The notes below the pieces were generated by a model. It ran no database searches and had not been told where the DNA came from. It saw only the letters and a program-made list of their open reading frames with translations. The position numbers and the translations under genes were made by a program. Positions 11,699 to 23,292 of a DNA stretch of 64,000 bases are shown here, one piece after another; the first letter of the stretch is position 1, and each line of letters begins with the position of its first letter. The stretch is from Cladobotryum mycophilum (lineage: Eukaryota; Ascomycota; Sordariomycetes; Hypocreales; Hypocreaceae). The stretch is taken from positions 1,922,001 through 1,986,000 of the forward strand of contig JAVFKD010000016.1 in assembly GCA_036429605.1 (NCBI GenBank), in the 5' to 3' direction.

Positions 11699-14126
11699 CT
11701 TGATCAACTCTTCAATGCGTGTGGAGATGGAGGGGTCTCCGGCCTGCACGAAACATGTACGCTTGTGCGTTGTGTATGTATGTATGTACATACTGTAGAT
11801 GGACTCAAGCGAGTAATTTGCGTGGGGCAGTGATTCCCGCCCTGACGAACGTGCCCTCTTGAGTCGACCGCTTTGTCTCTGTCAAGCAAGTGACGGGCAC
11901 AACGGCTAGTACGTACGTGGTAATGCGGGCAAGGCAAGCCATCAAGAGTCCGAGACTACCTACTTGTAGATGGGGCCCGTTTGTGGATGAGCTTGGATGA
12001 ATATGGTGAAAGAAAGTATCGCCGCCAAAAAACCAGCGCTCCCATCACACACATTGTACCTTGCATGTGGTGAGGGCAAACCGTCTGTCCAGATGCGTCG
12101 GAATAATTACTTGCCGCAATTTTGTGCCGCATAGCTTTGTCTCCTGTGCCATGTCTTCTAGAAATGACTTGGAATGGAGACCCCGCACTCCGCGTCGTTT
12201 AAAAAGAAAAAGACTGTCCCGTCGAGATGCAGCTAGACAAGTCGGTATGTACGGAGTCCATGCCTATTTCCCTTCCGCCGCCTATAAACCCGATGTACAA
12301 GTACGACGAGAACAAGGAACTGCCAAAGATGCTTGCTTGCCTTGGCGGTGGGCTGGTTAGGTCCACATTGTGGCATGGTGGTATGCTGAAATCCACGTCC
12401 ATGTCCATGTCCATGTCGGCGTCCAGGGCTGTGAAAGTAGCCAAGGCACCGTACGAAACAAACTCAAGGGAGACTTACACATACTACCACCCGCCGCCGC
12501 CGCCGCCGCCGGGCGCCGTCTCCATCCCGGGAGCGGTTCGTCCCACATCAGAGAGGTCGCGCATGGCGTACTAGGACCCACTAGCTCATCACAAGGGCCA
12601 GAGATAAAATAGAGCACCATGTTAAGAGTGGCGCCACTTATTGTTCCGGCCTACGGCGGCGTCGGCTCGGGTCGTTTGTTGAATGGAAACTGGTGGCTGT
12701 TGTTGTGTTATTGTTTTTGTTGATGTAGGGAGGTTCTAATGGCATTCTTATCGCACTGTCTGTTGCAATTTCCGTTGATATTCGTATCGTTATAGGTATG
12801 CTAGGGGAAGGGGCTTGGGAAGGATGGCCAAGGGAAGCTGCCGAGAGATTGTCAGTCACCTTTCGAAACAGTGGATACGAGTCTCATACTCCGTACATCG
12901 TAGGCGGATCGAGGAACAGGACATGGGGTGAACAAGAATGAGAGACACGCACATGCGCGCCAGGTCAGAACCATGTAACCTACCTACTGAGCAGGCAGAC
13001 TTGCTATAGGCACATATGTCACTCAACAACGATGGGTAAGACATGGTCGATGCCGTTGTGGTTAAGGTCACTTGAAGAAAGAAAACTCTCGCGACACCGA
13101 AACAGAGGAAACAAACCGTGTTGCGCGGTCGGCGTTGGCAGATAATTGTCCGTCTCAACTCCGCTGTTGTGGGGGGAGGAGAGGAGAGAGGAGAGGGCAA
13201 CTGAGCATGGGGCCTGGCAGCGGTTAGCGACAGTTGCAGTCCCTCCCTTGAGATGGTGTCAGTTCCACACATACCTGTACGAGGGGTTGCCGTCCCGATT
13301 CTGCCAAATCTTGCTTGCCGGCCGAACTGTCAAGAGAGATTACCTGTATGCGTATGCCGAATTACCTATCTCTGCATGGATCCTTTTCAGTTTCGTCTCG
13401 TCTCGTTTTGTGGGTTGAACTGGATTGGACTGGACTGGACTGGGGAAAAGAAGGAGGAGGGGGCAAAATCCCAACAACCTGGATGCGCCGCAATGCAGCA
13501 TCATCACAGCTAATAATGCAGCCAGTGCCTTGCTTGGCCAGATTTCAGTAGTAGTAATAAAGAATGGGATAGTAATGGATGTAAGGTGTCGTCGTGTCCA
13601 GTAAGAAAATTGCCGGCGTTCCTGGCTGTACCTGAACAAACACTACCTACCTACCTAGTAGTACCTAGATACTCAGTAGGTACGTAGGTACTGACTGAAC
13701 TGACCTGGTGTTGGCTTGTTTGTGGCTACTTGGGACGTCCAAGCCCTGTTTTGCCAGTCATTCACCCACCCATCGTTTCTCCCTTGTTGATCGAAAGAGT
13801 GGTATTTTGCTGAGAGACTTTGTCTGGCACCCCACGCTGTGTGCTCCGCTGTGTGTGTGATGGATTGTATGGCATCGCATGCCAAGTCAAAGAACCTGGA
13901 CTCAATCAAGGGCGGACAAGGCGGTTGGTAGGTCAGGTTTCGGTTCCGTGAAGCAAGGAGGTGCAAAGTAGGGACGGTACGGTACCTCTTACCTGCCAGC
14001 ATGGATACATTCTCCAAGGCTCCTACATTCGTCCACATTCGCGGTACACCGTAGGTACTATCGTAGAGGCGGCGCACAGGAAACCAGGTAAGTCAAGGTG
14101 GTGCCAAATGTGCCTCTCCCTGTGGG

Positions 14127-14216
14127 GGTCGCTGTGGTGGTGGTTGCTGGTCGCTGGTCGCTGGCTGCTGGTCGCTGGTTACTGGTCCACTGGTCCACTG
14201 GTCCACGTCCACTGGA
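14127..14216. repeat. Short minisatellite of GGTCGCT and GGTCCACT units
   Basis: Two adjacent blocks of imperfect tandem units: first GCTGGTC-type, then CTGGTCCA-type. The two share the core CTGGTC, which suggests local expansion from one ancestor. Confidence 0.8.
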
Positions 14217-14599
14217 GGTGAGAGAGGAGGGGACACCTGTGAGGGTTGCTTTTTAGTGCATATTAGAGACCCCAGGAAGGCCCAGCCCAAAGACCGAACG
14301 AGCCCCTCCATGATCCATCCACACATCCACGCATCCATCCATCCACTCTCATCCCATCCGTCCATTCTTTTTCCAATCCCATACCATTTTTTTCCTTCTT
14401 TGCCCACCCTCGCCCATCCATCCCATCCCTCTTCTTCCAGGGCACTGACGCTGGCACTTGCGGTGTTGGGACGTGCATCCCGCTCGCCTCACTTATCCTC
14501 TCTTCCCTGTCGACACCCTCTCTCTTCACCGGGCCCTGGATCTACAAAAAGGCGAGCCTTGCTTACCGTTTGATGCACTCGAACCCTCTACGAATACTC

Positions 14600-14721
14600 C
14601 ATACCTACATACCTACATACCTACACACATACACACATAAATACATACAAGTTACCCACCTACCTTATCTATACCTACCTTGCCTTACCTTGCCTTACTT
14701 TACATTACCTTACCTTAGTAC
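14600..14721. repeat. TACATACC then TTACC degenerate tandem repeats
   Basis: ATACCTAC units shade into CACACATA and then into TTACCTTGCC/TTACC units. They lie about 450-580 bases upstream of the epimerase start codon. Confidence 0.8.
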
Positions 14722-15177
14722 ACTCTACTTGCATTGTGTGCCTTGACCTTTTTTCTCTCCTGCTCCTTCCACCCCTTCCAACCTTCGTCTTACCTCCTCC
14801 CTCCCATCTCTAAATCAGTTTCGGCAGTTGCCCCGACTGGAGACCGCTCTACCGGGTCCAAAGCCTGCCAACATCTGTCCAAGGGCAGCCTTCTCCATTC
14901 TCCCGCCCCCAAATTTATCTTTCCTATATTTATACTGGCCCTTTTCTCACCCAACATCTATTTGCAAATTTGTTGGACATCTTTTTCCCGTCGACATTGC
15001 CCAAAGGACGAGGTTGGAATACCAGTACCTGCCTGCCTGCCTGCCTACTAGCAGCACCACCGCCGCCCACTACAAGACACCCTCAGTTGGCCTTCCGCAG
15101 CAGCGCATCCAACGTTCCTCGCCATAACCACGCACAACCTTCGAGCTCTTTCATACATTGAGACGACGGCTCCAAAA

Positions 15178-16457
15178 ATGGCTGCCGAGAAGCCCTCCGT
15201 TTTGATTATTGGAGGTTTGGGCTACATCGGCCGCTTCCTCGCCCTCCACCTTCACGAGAACAACCTCGCCTCAGAGGTGCGACTTGTGGATAAGGTGTTA
15301 CCCCAGCTTGCCTGGCTGGCACCCGAGTTTTCTGAAGCATGCTCCCAGAGCAAGTTTGTGCAAGCTGATGCCAGCAAGCCTGGTAAGTTGTTTGAACTAT
15401 GTCGCCTCTCTTTCATAAACGGACCAGATATGCTGACCAGAGCCGTGTTGCTACCAAATAGACGCCTTGGCTAGAGTTTTCGACCGCACCGATGGTAAGG
15501 AATGGGACTACGTCATCAATTGCGGAGGCGAGACGAGATATTCGCAAGAGGACGAAGTCTATAAGCTGAGGTCATTGAACCTCTCAATTGCATTGGGAGA
15601 AGAGGCAGCAAAACGAAAGGTCAAGGTATTCGTCGAATTAAGCACCGGCATGGTGTATAAGCCGGATTCTTCGCCGAGCAAGGAAGGTGATAGTTTGAAG
15701 CCATGGAGCAAGATTGCCACATTCAAGCTGCAGGCAGAGGAAGAGCTGGCAAAGATTGAGGGGTAAGCCGAAATTTGCAACATTGTTTATTTCCTAGAGT
15801 TGGGTTCTTTGTGCTAACGGTGTTTGCGACAGACTTAATCTCGCTATCGTGCGTCTCCCTCACGTATATGGTCCTTATGCTTCGCAGTGGGTGGCGACAG
15901 CTCTGTGCATGGCACGAGTCTACCAACAACTGCAAGAGGAAATGAAGTGGCTGTGGACCAAGGACTTGCGCACCAACACCGCTCACATCAACGATGTTGT
16001 GCGTGCTATCTGGGCAATTTCCACCTGGTACGACGCTGGCAAAGCCGGGTGGAACAGCAGCGAGATGGGCAAGACTCCCACTTTCAACGTAGTGGACAAG
16101 GGTGCCACCACGCAGGGTATGATGGCAGACATAATTGGAGAAATTTTTAACATTCAGACGGGATTCCAAGGCCAAATTATCAGCACTTTTGCTAGAATGA
16201 ACCTGGATAACGTTGTTGATGATGTTAACGACGAAATCCTGGGGCCATGGGCAGATTTGCTTCAGGATGCCGGCATTACCCGACCTGGTCCACTGACACT
16301 ATTCATGGAGAAGGAACTTCTTAAGGATACGGACCTCAGCATGGATGGCAGTCGGCTGGAAACGGTTGTGGGTTTTGAATATGAGAAGCCAGTCATTACC
16401 AAGGCGCTTGTTGAAGAGGTCTTGGAGAGTTACAAGAGAATGAAGTGGTGGCCTTGA
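15178..16457 (+). CDS. Extended-SDR NAD-dependent epimerase/dehydratase family protein, atypical active site
   Basis: Three exons, 15178-15382, 15462-15762 and 15833-16457, give 376 aa. The N-terminus has a Rossmann dinucleotide motif G-G-L-G-Y-I-G at residues 12-18, and V-R-L-P-H-V-Y-G-P-Y follows at the start of exon 3, as in extended short-chain dehydrogenases. Where the catalytic Y-x3-K would be expected (residues 153-157) the sequence reads I-A-T-F-K: the lysine is kept but the tyrosine is absent. The C-terminal half is probably the substrate-binding domain and ends K-W-W-P. All splice sites are good matches. No signal peptide is evident, so it is probably cytosolic. The substrate is unknown. 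The gene stands alone after the desert, with a long pyrimidine-rich leader. Confidence 0.85.
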
Positions 16458-16861
16458 AGGCAGATGGCAAAAACGATCTGATGCAACGGGAGGCAGACGC
16501 ATGGTCTGTTTCATTTCTTCTTTATTGTTTATGGGAAACCACACTTTGCAGACAGACGGCAAGTGACATGGTGTACCACCCTACTGGTTATACGGTTATA
16601 TAGGCTGCGGCCTATTCTGAGCGATTCCCGGCACGCAAATTGCGCGTATAGTTGATGGACTTGTTTATGGTGGAAGTATTTGTGAATCGGAGCGAGTTTG
16701 GAATGGAGTCTGGTTAGTGTATCATTACAATATCCGTGGGATCTGGGTGGCTTCATGATATCCGTCCGGGAGTTTAGTTCCATATAGTCTTCCAAGGTTG
16801 AATCTGGTTTTCTGATGGGAGGAGGCTGGTTGGTCGGTTGGCTGGATGAAAGGACAGTGAT

Positions 16862-16886
16862 GGATGGGATGGGATGGGATGGGATT
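16862..16886. repeat. GGGAT tandem repeat
   Basis: About four perfect five-base units in the 3' flank of the epimerase gene. Confidence 0.85.
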
Positions 16887-18749
16887 GGAGGGTAATGGGA
16901 AGAATATAAGTTTGAAGCCGCTTTGCTATGAAGATTAGATACAAAGCTAAGGTAGTTAGAAATCAAAGTTGAATCTTGGTATATATAGCTTCTACAATTG
17001 TTTTCACACTCTATGGTGTTAATGATGATGAGTATGCAATGCGTATATCATAGACAGTGATACTTTGGAGCTTAAGCTTACCATAGCTTTAGGTAAGTTG
17101 AGGTGACATTATGCTCTTTGCACTGTGAGCCCCAAGGTTGCATAGCGTGTCTTGCATGCGTCGCCTCATGCCGTGCGTAATGCCGTGCACACGGCAAGAT
17201 GTGGTATGAGCACCAACGTATGTCGTGATAAAGGGCGCAAGCATTGACCGGAGCTATGGTTGTGAGTAATCACGAAAACAACACAGCAAGAAAATTCAAG
17301 CGTGATGATAAGCTTGCATTAAACATGGGGCTAAGATGGCTTCGGCAGTTGTTGATTGATGGCGAGGGTGGTGGTGGTGATGGTGGTGGTGATGACGATG
17401 ATGATGCAGCTGGGAACTTCGCTTAGGTTTGACCGCCATGAAATGAGGCGTCCTAGCTGAAGTGTGCCATGCATGTCCACTCATTGAACAAATCAGGAAA
17501 TTTCTTTTCTTGGGGGGGAAGAAAAAAAAAGCAAAATCAGGATGGGGTTCCTGCATGGGGAATGTTGAAAAAGTCGCTCCTTTGAGGGCCCGGATCGACC
17601 AACCATAGATTTCGCATTGCGGAAAGCCTACAAGTAAGCAAGGGGAGGGTCAGGCACAAGGGAGGAGAAGGGGGGCGCAAAAGAAACGAAAGAAAAAAAC
17701 AAGGAAAATGCTGTGGGGAAGAGGAAGGAAAGGAAAAAGGGCACAGGCTTTTGGAGACATGATGTGTGAAGTTGAGACATGTTGACGTTTTTGATACGAC
17801 GTCGCGGGATGTCATTGATGCAGGCAGCAAGCCCAATATGGTGGGAGTGGGAGGTGGGAGGTTTAAAGCTTACCTCAGTTTTTGTCCTCCGTAGTACGTA
17901 AGCCAGAAAAAAGCCCAAAAAGCCACACACTAGGCATCTTAGTTTTTTTACTTGAGAGGGGGGGTGGTATTCTATTTTTTAATTTTTTTTGGCTTTCAGG
18001 GGGAGAGAAAGCCAAGCTTTTGTTAGGGTAATGTTGGACCGAGATGGCGTTTTTTTTTGGTGTCATGGAAGATATTTGAAGATTTGCTAATTATGGATAA
18101 TGTTTGTCCGAGGCGTAACTTGGGCCTGTGAAAATAGGTCGGATGAAAGGAGTAAGCCTAGGCATTTCTTTTCTAATGTCTCCAGGGTTTCTTCTCATGT
18201 CACCCCCGCATTCATCCAAGAGGAGGTACTATGGAGTAGGTACTACTAAGGTACCATGGAGAACCAAAAATACAGGGGGAGGAGAGAGAAAGAGAGAGAG
18301 AGCGGAAGATAGAGGGGAAGATACAAAGGTTCAAAGTGCAAGGGGCAGGGGGAGGAGAAGCATTGAGAAACTTTTTTTGACGAGGCTTTGCGGGGCAGAA
18401 GCATGCAGAACAAGGAACCGGTTGGCCAAAGAACTCCTCTCCTCTCCAAAGTGGGTTGGTTTCCCCCCCCCCCCGATTTTGTTTATTGTGTGTGTCTTTT
18501 TGTTTGGTTTGAAACGGACGGGTCTGCCGCTGTCCCCGCGAGAGGGGGGGCGACCGACCTTGGCGACGGAGGAGGGAAGAATGTAGGTATAGGTAGTAAG
18601 TAGTAAGTAGTATGGAGTCTATGTGTTGAGTTTGAATTGGCTCTTCCCCCGAGTTTGTTTTACACCTCGGCGGAATTGGCTGTTTCGAGTGCAGGAGGCC
18701 ACACCTTTCGGCAGGCTTGTGACAGCGCATCGTTTCTGTCTGGAAAGTC

Positions 18750-18912
18750 AACTATGTATATATTCACGATATTTCTCTCCCACTGCTTCGATTCTTCTTT
18801 TCTTCTTCCTTCCTTTTCCAACCTACATTCTTTTTCATCTCTCCGTTTCTCTCCATTTCTATTACTTCTTCGCTTAACAGAAAAGAAAAGAGAAGGAAAA
18901 AAAACCATCAAA
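18750..18912 (+). promoter_or_regulatory. Probable core promoter and CT-rich leader of the calycin-like gene
   Basis: A TATGTATATATTC element at about 18751-18763 is followed by a strongly pyrimidine-rich run to about 18875 and an A-rich segment leading to CAAAATGG. This arrangement is typical of well-expressed fungal genes. The transcription start is not visible. Confidence 0.5.
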
Positions 18913-19752
18913 ATGGCCGCCCCTGCTGAGAGAACTATCAAGGACTTGTCCGGACACTGGACTCTGGTACGTTTTAAACCCCTCCACCACCACCACACCA
19001 CCACCATTTTTACCCCACCATGGTTCTTCTTTTGTTTTTTTACGCGCGCTGCTCTGCATGTCATCTCGACTCATCGTGGGTTCGAGCGTATAAACGGGCT
19101 GCTTCTATGCCCTGTGAAGAAATGACAAAGAAATGACAAATCTCAAGAGGAGTGTGGGGGGGACAAGATCTTGATTTGATATGAAAAGAGAAAAAGAATA
19201 TGCAAGTAAAAAAATAAAAAAAGGCAACTAACAAAAGTGTAAAAACAGAACAAGACCATCTCGGATGACTCCGACCCCGTCCTCACCCTCCAGGGCGTCG
19301 GCTTCCTCATGCGCAAGGCCATCGGCATAGCCACCATCCAGCTCGAGATCAAGCAGTACGAGGACGACTCGGCCGTTACCCACATCGACATCAAGCAGAC
19401 GGCCCTCAAGCTCAACAGCGAGGAGGCCCGCACCGTCGACGACACCGTCCGCCCCGTCAAGGATAACATCTTTGGCGACGTGGAGAGCAAGTCCCTCTGG
19501 GTGAGCCTCGAGGACGCCGCCGTCGACGACGAGTACCTCAAGGAGGGCTGGCTGGCCGAGGGCGACGGCAAGTTCGTCATGACCGTGGCCACGCACCCCA
19601 AGAACGGCTGGACCGCCAAGCAGATCTGGGGCTTCAAGGAGGTCGACGGCGTGAGGCGGTACTCTAGGAGCGTCGTTGTCACAAAGGGCAGCGAGAGCAA
19701 GAAGATTCACATGCACTACGATTACAACGGACCTCTTGCGCCAAGCTCGTAA
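18913..19752 (+). CDS. Small conserved fungal protein, probably calycin/lipocalin-like
   Basis: Two exons, 18913-18966 and 19249-19752, give 185 aa. The 282-base intron is long for this genome; it has a CTAAC branch site and an AACAG acceptor. The short first exon ends in D-L-S-G-H-W-T-L, and exon 2 continues N-K-T-I-S-D-D. This recalls lipocalin-like domains that open with a G-x-W motif, and the rest alternates short beta-type segments (for example V-T-H-I-D-I-K-Q-T and K-I-H-M-H-Y-D-Y). No signal peptide or membrane segment is present. From general knowledge of this fungal family I infer a small-ligand-binding beta barrel; the function is not known. Exon 2 uses almost only C- or G-ending codons, unlike the neighbouring epimerase, which suggests high expression. 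Confidence 0.75.
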
Positions 19753-20130
19753 TTTTCATGAGTTTTAAATTAGATTGGGGAAAATCTAACATGACATGAA
19801 AACAAATAAATAAAAAATAAAAAATAAAAAATAAATAAATGCTAGATGATCTTCTAATCTTCTCAACTTTGTTATTGTGTTGTCTCATGGTGTTTCATAA
19901 TCTAGCATCACTGACCTACCCCGTAACCGTCGCAAGACTGCCTCAAGCATATTCATATATGCCATTACGCTGTACTGCCCATAGCCCCATGCCTTCGATC
20001 AAGGAGATCCCTCATCAATTACCCTTCATCAATCCTTTTTTCCTAGTTGATAATCTTGATCCTCATGTACCTTGGGTATCCACCATCCCCCCCTTTTCCA
20101 GCTTCTGCTGCCCAACTCCCAAAGGTTTTC
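19753..20130. other. Convergent 3' flank between the calycin-like and CBS genes
   Basis: It holds repeated AATAAA/TAAAAAA units at 19803-19840, which could serve as polyadenylation signals for the plus-strand gene. I see nothing else. Confidence 0.6.
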
Positions 20131-20803
20131 TTATGCCGGCCTCCTCTTGATAAACTCCTCCAGATCCTGCACCGTCGCCACGCCCAGCACAAACCTCCTG
20201 TTCTCGTCCGTGATGACCGCAAACTCCTGCTTCCACTGGCCCTCGGGCACCCAGCCGCGGAAGAAGCCCTCCAGCTGCTCCAGCGGGGTCTGCATGGTGA
20301 TGACCTGGTACCTGCGGCCCTTGCGCTGGAAGCGCGTCATGGCGGCCGAGAGGGGGTCCTGGGGCTTGACGGCACCGGACTCGAGGAGGGACTGGAGGTG
20401 GGGGATGGCGATGTAGCCGAGGAGGGCGCGTGTGTGGACGTCGATGATGGTGAGGTGGGTGTAGTCGCGCTCAAAGGCGGACATGAGGGCGAGGGAGATG
20501 GGGTCGGACGGGTTGAGGGAGAGGGCGGTTGGGGGGTCGAGGTCCTCGACGGTGGCCTAGAGTTTTTGTTGAACAGACTGTCAGTTTATTTTATTATTAT
20601 TTTATTATTATCTTAAATGCGAATGGATTGCATTGCAACGTAAATGCATCGTAGGGCATGCTGCTGCTTTGTGATGAAGCAATCGATGGGATGCATGTGA
20701 TGCGACGTACCCCTCGATATCTTGATGACCACTTGGTGAGAAAAGGCCTAGGAGAAGGAGAAGCCGCCTCAGCTGATTGATGCGATGGCACTGCAGCTGC
20801 CAT
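20131..20803 (-). CDS. CBS-domain protein
   Basis: Two exons on the minus strand, 20803-20711 and 20556-20131, give 172 aa. The donor GTACGT and acceptor CTAG join G-A-T-V-E-D-L-D in phase 0. The protein is almost entirely one pair of CBS motifs. The first runs from about residue 32 (L-N-P-S-D-P-I-S-L-A-L through T-I-I-D-V-H-T-R-A-L-L-G-Y-I). The second starts near residue 85 and ends with F-A-V-I-T-D and L-G-V-A-T-V-Q-D-L. CBS pairs bind adenosine nucleotides and act as energy sensors, but here no catalytic domain is attached and the partner is unknown. The N-terminus is short, proline- and serine-rich. Confidence 0.85.
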
Positions 20804-22031
20804 GATTCTTTTTGTGTGTCTTTGGAACTTGCTTCCAATATGGGTTGTTGATTGTTTGATGCTAGATTTTTCAATTGATTGGCCAAAAGAGGTGTAGCTA
20901 TCGCCGATTCTAGTTCGTTTGAATGATGGCAGAAACCGAGGGGTCGATTATTACCTCATTTTTTTTTTGGTTCCGCGAACGGCCAGTTCGAGTCGGCTTC
21001 TTGGTGGTGCGCCTCCGTAAGTGGGGCAGTTTAGCGGCCGAGAGGCACTGGGCCCCCCACCAGAAGCACAGATCGATTGATGGGCTTTCCAGGCGTTCGT
21101 TAGAGGGGAGACCTGGAGGAGCTGGGGAGCTGGGGGAGCTGATACTGCAGCTTTTTTCGGGTCATTATAGAATGAACAAAATCGGTAGATGTTCTAAAAC
21201 GGCATCCAACTCATGCGCCGATTAGGTATATAGCCTACTACTGCAAGGAAACTGATATAGCAGTACGGTAGTTTTAGTTACCTATGACAGGCAATCCCTC
21301 GGAATCCAGCGTTCCTCTTTTTCCTCATTGAATTAAAAATTGGGACCCGACCCCTTGATCGCTCAACTGCCACTCATCTCCCGTATCAGTTCTGATTCCA
21401 AGCCTTCCGAAAAGTTGACGTCGAGTGATGTCACCACAACCACCACCACCACCAAAAAAGAGCCCTTCCAACCCTCCCTCCCCCCCCCAAACCGGATTGT
21501 TTGATCGGACTTTTCCCTTCGCCCTTTTAAATAGTTTTCCTTCATACAACGGGCTTAATTCGGATTCCCTTCTTACTCTTTTTATTTTTCTTATTTCCTC
21601 ATCCCCTGAGATATTCTTTTCTTTCAATCGTCTCAATCCAGGCCGTCTACATCGTCTTGCAGCCTCCCTCTGCGTCCCGAATGGTCAAGTTGTCACCTAC
21701 AGCTCGGCCCCTACCGATAAGAGGTAAGTCAATGGAGATTCTGCGGAAGCGACGGAATGCGCAGGACCGGAATGTTTTATTTTCGTGTGCCACATTGTTT
21801 ATATACCTCCCTTTAGGTTTCTCATCCATCCCTTCACAATCACATCGTCAACTTGGAGCCTTCCGGCCCCCTTCTTCCTCCCTTGCTTCTTCCCAAACTC
21901 ACTCATCAACCCAATTGGGGAGATATCGACTCTTGACTTACAATTGCATGGTTTGCTAGATTCCTAGAACTACCGGAAGACTCGGATACTTCAATCCCAA
22001 CACAAGTCCAGCTCTTCCCCTCTTTCATACA
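20804..22031. other. Divergent intergenic region between the CBS and phosphate-carrier genes
   Basis: No supported gene. The region must contain both promoters. A GTAAGT at 21723 downstream of an ATG at about 21680 could mark a leader intron of the carrier gene, but I cannot identify a unique acceptor. C- and A-rich runs lie at 21440-21490. Confidence 0.55.
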
Positions 22032-23292
22032 ATGTCACACCTCTACCCCAAGGTAGAGTCCCTACAGGGCTCATTCTATAGCCCAATGTCTACGCCGTCC
22101 AAGGCAACTCCGAAACAAGCTCGCCCCGAGCTCTACGGCGCCTTCTCCGTGGTCGACAAGGCGCAGAAGCTAAGCGTCGAGGCGACCAAGGAGTTTGAAA
22201 AGGCCAGTGCCAAGGCTCAAGCAAAGGCTGGCCACATTGAGCTATACAGCGGCAAGTACTATGCCGCATGCACATTCGGCGGTCTTATGGCTTGTGTAAG
22301 TAGCCGACTTCAACATATCATAAACTTCCAATACCACATAGGGAGCTTGTCTAATCCATTCTCCTCCTGCAGGGTCTCACCCACACTGCCGTAACGCCTC
22401 TTGATTTCGTCAAGACTCGTCGCCAGATCGATTCGCGTCTATACACCAGCAACTTTCAAGCATGGGGCAAGATCTATCGTGCAGATGGTATCCGTGGCAT
22501 CTTCACGGGCTGGAGCCCGACCTTCTTCGGCTATTCTGCTCAGGGTGCCTTCAAGTACGGATGGTATGAGTACTTCAAAAAGACATACTCCGACTTGGCC
22601 GGCCCGGAAGCCGCTCACAACTACAAGACCGGTCTTTACCTTGCTGCCTCTGCCTCTGCCGAATTCCTCGCCGATATTGCTCTCTGTCCCTTTGAAGCCG
22701 TCAAGGTCCGTATGCAAGGTAGCACCCCGATCCCCTACACTGGCACAGTCAACGGCATCACCACTATAATCGCAAAGGAAGGCGCCGCAGGTCTGTACAA
22801 GGGTCTCGTTCCCCTGTGGGGCCGCCAAATCCCATACACCATGATGAAGTTTGCCTCTTTTGAAACCATTGTTGAAAAGATCTATCAACGCCTTCCTGGA
22901 ACCAAGGACGACTACAGCAAGGCTGCTCAAACCGGTGTGTCCTTCACTGGTGGTTACTTGGCTGGTATTCTCTGCGCCATCGTCTCCCATCCCGCCGATG
23001 TCATGGTCAGCAAGCTTAATGCTGTGCGACAACCTGGCGAAGCTTTCGGTACTGTCGTTGGTCGCGTTTACGGTGAGATTGGTTTCCGAGGTCTCTGGAA
23101 CGGATTACCTGTCCGAATTGTCATGATCGGTACCTTGACAGGTCTCCAGTGGATGATTTATGTAAGTTTTCGATTCGACTTGTCTGATTGTGTTGAACAT
23201 AAGCTAACTTCCCTGCGCAGGATTACTTCAAGATTTTCATGGGCTTGCCCACTACCGGCGGTCCTGCTGTCGCAAAGGCAGAGCAGAAATAG
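22032..23292 (+). CDS. MIR1: Mitochondrial phosphate carrier (Mir1/Pic2 type)
   Basis: Three exons, 22032-22295, 22373-23161 and 23221-23292, give 374 aa. The three carrier repeats show their signatures: P-L-D-F-V-K-T-R-R, P-F-E-A-V-K-V-R-M and P-A-D-V-M-V-S-K. The first repeat also has the G-L-T-H-T-A-V-T-P-L-D-F-V-K context specific to phosphate carriers. The carrier core is preceded by about 75 residues rich in K, A and S. An alternative start at the second ATG (22086) would remove 18 residues; I chose the first in-frame ATG after the leader. The protein brings inorganic phosphate with a proton into the matrix for ATP synthesis and sits in the inner mitochondrial membrane. Splice sites are canonical and no defect is seen. 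Confidence 0.93.

Larger units (their letters stand above)
8731..15177. other. 6.4-kb gene desert rich in simple repeats
   Basis: I find no protein family and no credible spliced gene here on either strand. The content is purine-rich 3' flank of the capping-protein gene (8735-8850), several homopolymer A runs (8940-9700), a (GA)17 tract at 9279-9312, a (CT)15 tract at 11668-11697, a GTCCAT hexamer cluster near 12396-12424, a CCG run near 12491-12510, TGGAC repeats at 13420-13443, a tract of short GCTGGTC/CCACTGGT repeats at 14127-14216, and TACC-type repeats at 14600-14721. From about 14740 the sequence becomes pyrimidine-rich and is probably the promoter and leader of the epimerase gene. A non-coding RNA cannot be excluded. 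Confidence 0.55.
16458..18912. other. Intergenic region between the epimerase and calycin-like genes
   Basis: No supported gene. It contains GGGAT repeats at 16862-16886, GGT/GAT repeats near 17367-17405, purine-rich stretches at 17640-17740 and 18280-18360, and several homopolymer runs including C10 near 18464-18473. The last 150 bases look like a fungal promoter with a pyrimidine-rich leader. Confidence 0.6.

Noticed and set aside
19228..19716. 162-codon minus-strand open frame
   Set aside because: Antisense shadow of the GC-rich calycin-like exon; codon bias on the other strand explains it.
20047..20616. 189-codon plus-strand open frame
   Set aside because: Antisense shadow of the CBS-domain gene, which has clear domain homology.
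15178..23292. Epimerase, calycin-like and CBS genes as a secondary-metabolite cluster
   Set aside because: No backbone synthase, transporter or regulator is near, and the neighbours are housekeeping genes on both strands.
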